Source: Spirochaetaceae bacterium (lineage in GTDB: Bacteria > Spirochaetota > Spirochaetia > Treponematales > Breznakiellaceae). Taken from it: 7,149 bases of DNA. Location: NCBI GenBank assembly GCA_031284295.1, contig JAITAE010000059.1:1-7149 (forward strand). Reading direction: 5' to 3'. Below, piece after piece: positions 5,939-7,149 of the stretch; the stretch's first letter is position 1, and each line of letters starts with the position of its first letter. The notes beneath the pieces were generated by a model. The model had not been told where the DNA came from and did not search any database. It was given only the letters and a program-made list of their open reading frames with translations. A program made the translations under genes and the position numbers.

Positions 5939-5979
5939 AAGCGCGGAAGCGCAACAAAATACTAAGGAGGAATAACAAC

Positions 5980-6723
5980 ATGCAGGATCAGATCAATACG
6001 CTGTTTGACAGGATTAAAGCCGCCAGGCACTGTGTCGCGCTGACCGGCGCGGGTGTCAGCACGCTGTCCGGTATCAGGGATTTCCGAGGAAAGAACGGCC
6101 TGTACAACGACATGGACGCGGAAAAAATGTTCGACATCGACTATTTTGAGCAGGACCCATCGTTTTACTACAAGACGGCGGGTTCGTTCATCTACAGCGT
6201 AGATGAACGGGCGGCTTCCGTCGTGCATACCACGCTTGGCGAGATGGAAAGACGGGGGCTTATAAAGGCGGTGATAACGCAAAACATCGACCTGTTACAT
6301 CAGAAAGGCGGCAGCAAACGTGTCATCGAGGTACACGGTTCGCCTGAGCCCCACTATTGCCTTTCATGCAGCGGCGTCCGCATGAGTTTTAAGGAAGCTG
6401 CGGCGATTGTAAAAAGCGGCGGCCTGCCGCGCTGCCCAAAGTGCGGCAGGGTGTTAAAGCCCGCGATCACGTTTTTTGGGGAAAGGCTGCCTGTAAACGC
6501 CCTGCAGGATGCGGAGGCCGAAGCCTCGTCCGCCGATTTGATGCTGGTGCTGGGCACAAGCCTTACCGTTTACCCCGCCGCCGGAATCCCCGAAAGTACG
6601 CTCAGGCATGGCGGCAAGCTGGTGATCGTGAACAATATGCCCACCCCGCTGGACAGGTACGCCGACATGTGTTTTACCGAGCTGGAACCTGTCTTCGAGG
6701 GGCTTGAAAAGCTGTTGTCTTAG
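5980..6723 (+). CDS. NAD-dependent protein deacylase, Sir2 family
   Basis: Sirtuins remove acyl groups from lysines, splitting NAD into nicotinamide and O-acyl-ADP-ribose. The 247-residue cytoplasmic protein is of normal length and has every core motif: [10 protein letters not shown] (22-31), IRDFRG (32-37), [12 protein letters not shown] (100-111), catalytic H119 in VHGS, a zinc ribbon C127-x2-C130 and C152-x2-C155, FFGERLP (165-171), GTSLTVYPA (192-200) and IVNN (216-219). The overall pattern resembles Thermotoga Sir2, a deacetylase. The Tyr and Arg typical of desuccinylases were not noticed. The usual Pro of GIPDFRG is Arg (R33). A strong AAGGAGG (5964-5970) stands nine bases before the ATG. 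It follows the ribosome/NadD operon after a structured 169-bp leader and converges on the acidic-protein gene. Confidence 0.96.
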   Translation: MQDQINTLFDRIKAARHCVALTGAGVSTLSGIRDFRGKNGLYNDMDAEKMFDIDYFEQDPSFYYKTAGSFIYSVDERAASVVHTTLGEMERRGLIKAVITQNIDLLHQKGGSKRVIEVHGSPEPHYCLSCSGVRMSFKEAAAIVKSGGLPRCPKCGRVLKPAITFFGERLPVNALQDAEAEASSADLMLVLGTSLTVYPAAGIPESTLRHGGKLVIVNNMPTPLDRYADMCFTELEPVFEGLEKLLS

Positions 6724-6728
6724 GTGCT

Positions 6729-7049
6729 TTAGTCGTCTTCGTCTTCATCCAAGTCATCGTCGTCGTCGAAGTCGTCTTCTTCATCGAAGTCCTCGTCATC
6801 ATCATCGAAGTCGTCTTCGTCGTCGAAGTCATCGTCATCGTCATCAAAATCATCGTCTTCATCATCGAAGTCATCGGTGTCTTCGTCGAAGTCATCGTCC
6901 TCTTCATCTACGCCGATGTAATCGTCCTCGCCATCTTCATAAACCGCCCATGTCTGTGTCAAAAGGCGTTGTTTTTGGACACAAAAAAGCATGACAAGCC
7001 GTTCCAGCATGTAAATCATCAATTTTTCCATAGCATTTTTTAGAAACAT
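6729..7049 (-). CDS. Small protein with extremely acidic, Phe-punctuated tail
   Basis: The 106-residue product is not a recognised family. Residues 1-36 form a mildly basic, partly hydrophobic, methionine-rich segment (MEKLMIYMLERLVMLFCV at 7-24) that could be an amphipathic or peripheral membrane helix. From about 38 to the end the chain is almost only Asp and Glu, with Phe at 54, 61, 68, 75, 81, 88 and 94 and Leu at 100: spacing seven, then six to seven. It is most likely disordered and could bind cations or basic proteins, but no function is assigned. GGAGAG (7059-7054) before the ATG and a good upstream promoter support a real gene. The stop lies 5 bp from the convergent sir2 stop. The repeat-built tail could vary in length between strains. 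Confidence 0.72.
   Translation of the reverse strand: MFLKNAMEKLMIYMLERLVMLFCVQKQRLLTQTWAVYEDGEDDYIGVDEEDDDFDEDTDDFDDEDDDFDDDDDDFDDEDDFDDDDEDFDEEDDFDDDDDLDEDEDD
6732..6909. repeat. Degenerate short-unit repeat encoding the acidic tail
   Basis: On the plus strand the stretch is built from GTC, ATC, TTC and GAAGTC words, with GAAGTC recurring about every 18-21 bp, matching the six- to seven-residue Phe spacing of the encoded tail. Almost the whole block is GAx codons on the minus strand. Such low-complexity DNA is prone to slippage in frame-preserving multiples of three. Confidence 0.85.
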
Positions 7050-7086
7050 AACTCTCTCCGTTAATTAAAAATGTTAATAAAACAGT

Positions 7087-7112
7087 GCCGTTCCAAAGTC
7101 TATTAGAACGGC
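7087..7112 (-). promoter_or_regulatory. Hairpin at the predicted 5' end of the acidic-protein mRNA
   Basis: GCCGTTC/GAACGGC (7087-7093, 7106-7112) forms a perfect 7-bp stem with a 12-nt loop. The promoter at 7120-7148 predicts transcription starting near 7113, so the stem would lie at the very 5' end of an untranslated leader of about 64 nt. Terminal hairpins of this kind can protect mRNA from decay. As DNA it could also be an operator. Confidence 0.5.
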
Positions 7113-7119
7113 TCATAAA

Positions 7120-7148
7120 AACATAGTTTAAGGTATGGTTTCTGTCAA
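7120..7148 (-). promoter_or_regulatory. Sigma-70-type promoter for the acidic-protein gene
   Basis: On the minus strand a perfect TTGACA (7148-7143) is followed after exactly 17 bp by TATGTT (7125-7120), four of six matches to TATAAT. The gene's ATG is at 7049. With the promoters at 197-225 and 997-1025 this makes three TTGACA-17 arrangements in the window, each in front of a gene. Confidence 0.65.
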
Positions 7149-7149
7149 G

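Noticed and set aside
5841..5979. Known NAD riboswitch upstream of sir2
   Set aside because: No consensus of a known class was recognised; only competing pairings can be seen.
6704..6994. Plus-strand Arg/His-rich open frame
   Set aside because: It is the complement of the GAx repeat; it overlaps the sir2 end and has no ribosome binding site. The minus-strand frame has promoter and Shine-Dalgarno.

Overview
The window looks like chromosomal DNA of a spirochaete, most likely a Treponema-type organism of moderate GC. The evidence is the gene order rplU-prp-rpmA-obg-nadD/yqeK-LCP-rsfS, the fusion of NadD and YqeK into one polypeptide, the L27 that begins directly with MARKRGG, and repeat-rich spacers. 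The genus is an inference from gene order and protein character; no database was consulted.

Layout. Positions 1-188 (minus strand) hold the 5' part of an HxlR-family transcriptional regulator running off the left edge, with its own consensus-like promoter at 197-225. Positions 226-996 contain no convincing gene. They hold a string of short perfect hairpins (284-577), a 100-bp tandem repeat in about 2.5 copies (593-845), a 9-bp all-G/C inverted repeat (847-905) and another stem-loop (957-994). A promoter at 997-1025 then starts a tight plus-strand operon of seven genes (1053-5810): ribosomal protein L21, the Prp cysteine protease, ribosomal protein L27, the GTPase Obg, a NadD-YqeK fusion, a membrane-anchored LCP/LytR_C protein and the ribosomal silencing factor RsfS. 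Spacers are 0-33 bp, and two junctions overlap (17 bp and 23 bp), so translational coupling is likely. After 5810 comes a 169-bp leader with mutually exclusive RNA pairings, then a Sir2-type NAD-dependent deacylase (5980-6723). Convergent with it, with only 5 bp between the stop codons, is a minus-strand gene (6729-7049) for a small protein with an extremely acidic tail punctuated by phenylalanines. It has a clear promoter at the right edge and a hairpin at the predicted mRNA 5' end.

How the genes fit together. Most of the operon concerns the large ribosomal subunit: L21 and L27 are structural proteins, Prp belongs to the family of L27-processing proteases, Obg is a 50S assembly GTPase, and RsfS binds L14 to keep subunits apart under starvation. 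NadD makes the NAD precursor NaAD, YqeK hydrolyses the alarmone Ap4A, and the downstream Sir2 consumes NAD, so nucleotide and energy status sits next to ribosome control.

Most notable points: a Prp that keeps both catalytic residues while L27 has no cleavable leader; an LCP protein whose catalytic arginines appear lost; a regulator with five clustered cysteines plus a sixth in its DNA-binding region, from an apparently leaderless mRNA; the structured repeat region before rplU; the switch-like sir2 leader; and the Phe-punctuated acidic protein. No mobile element, CRISPR array, tRNA or rRNA was seen.
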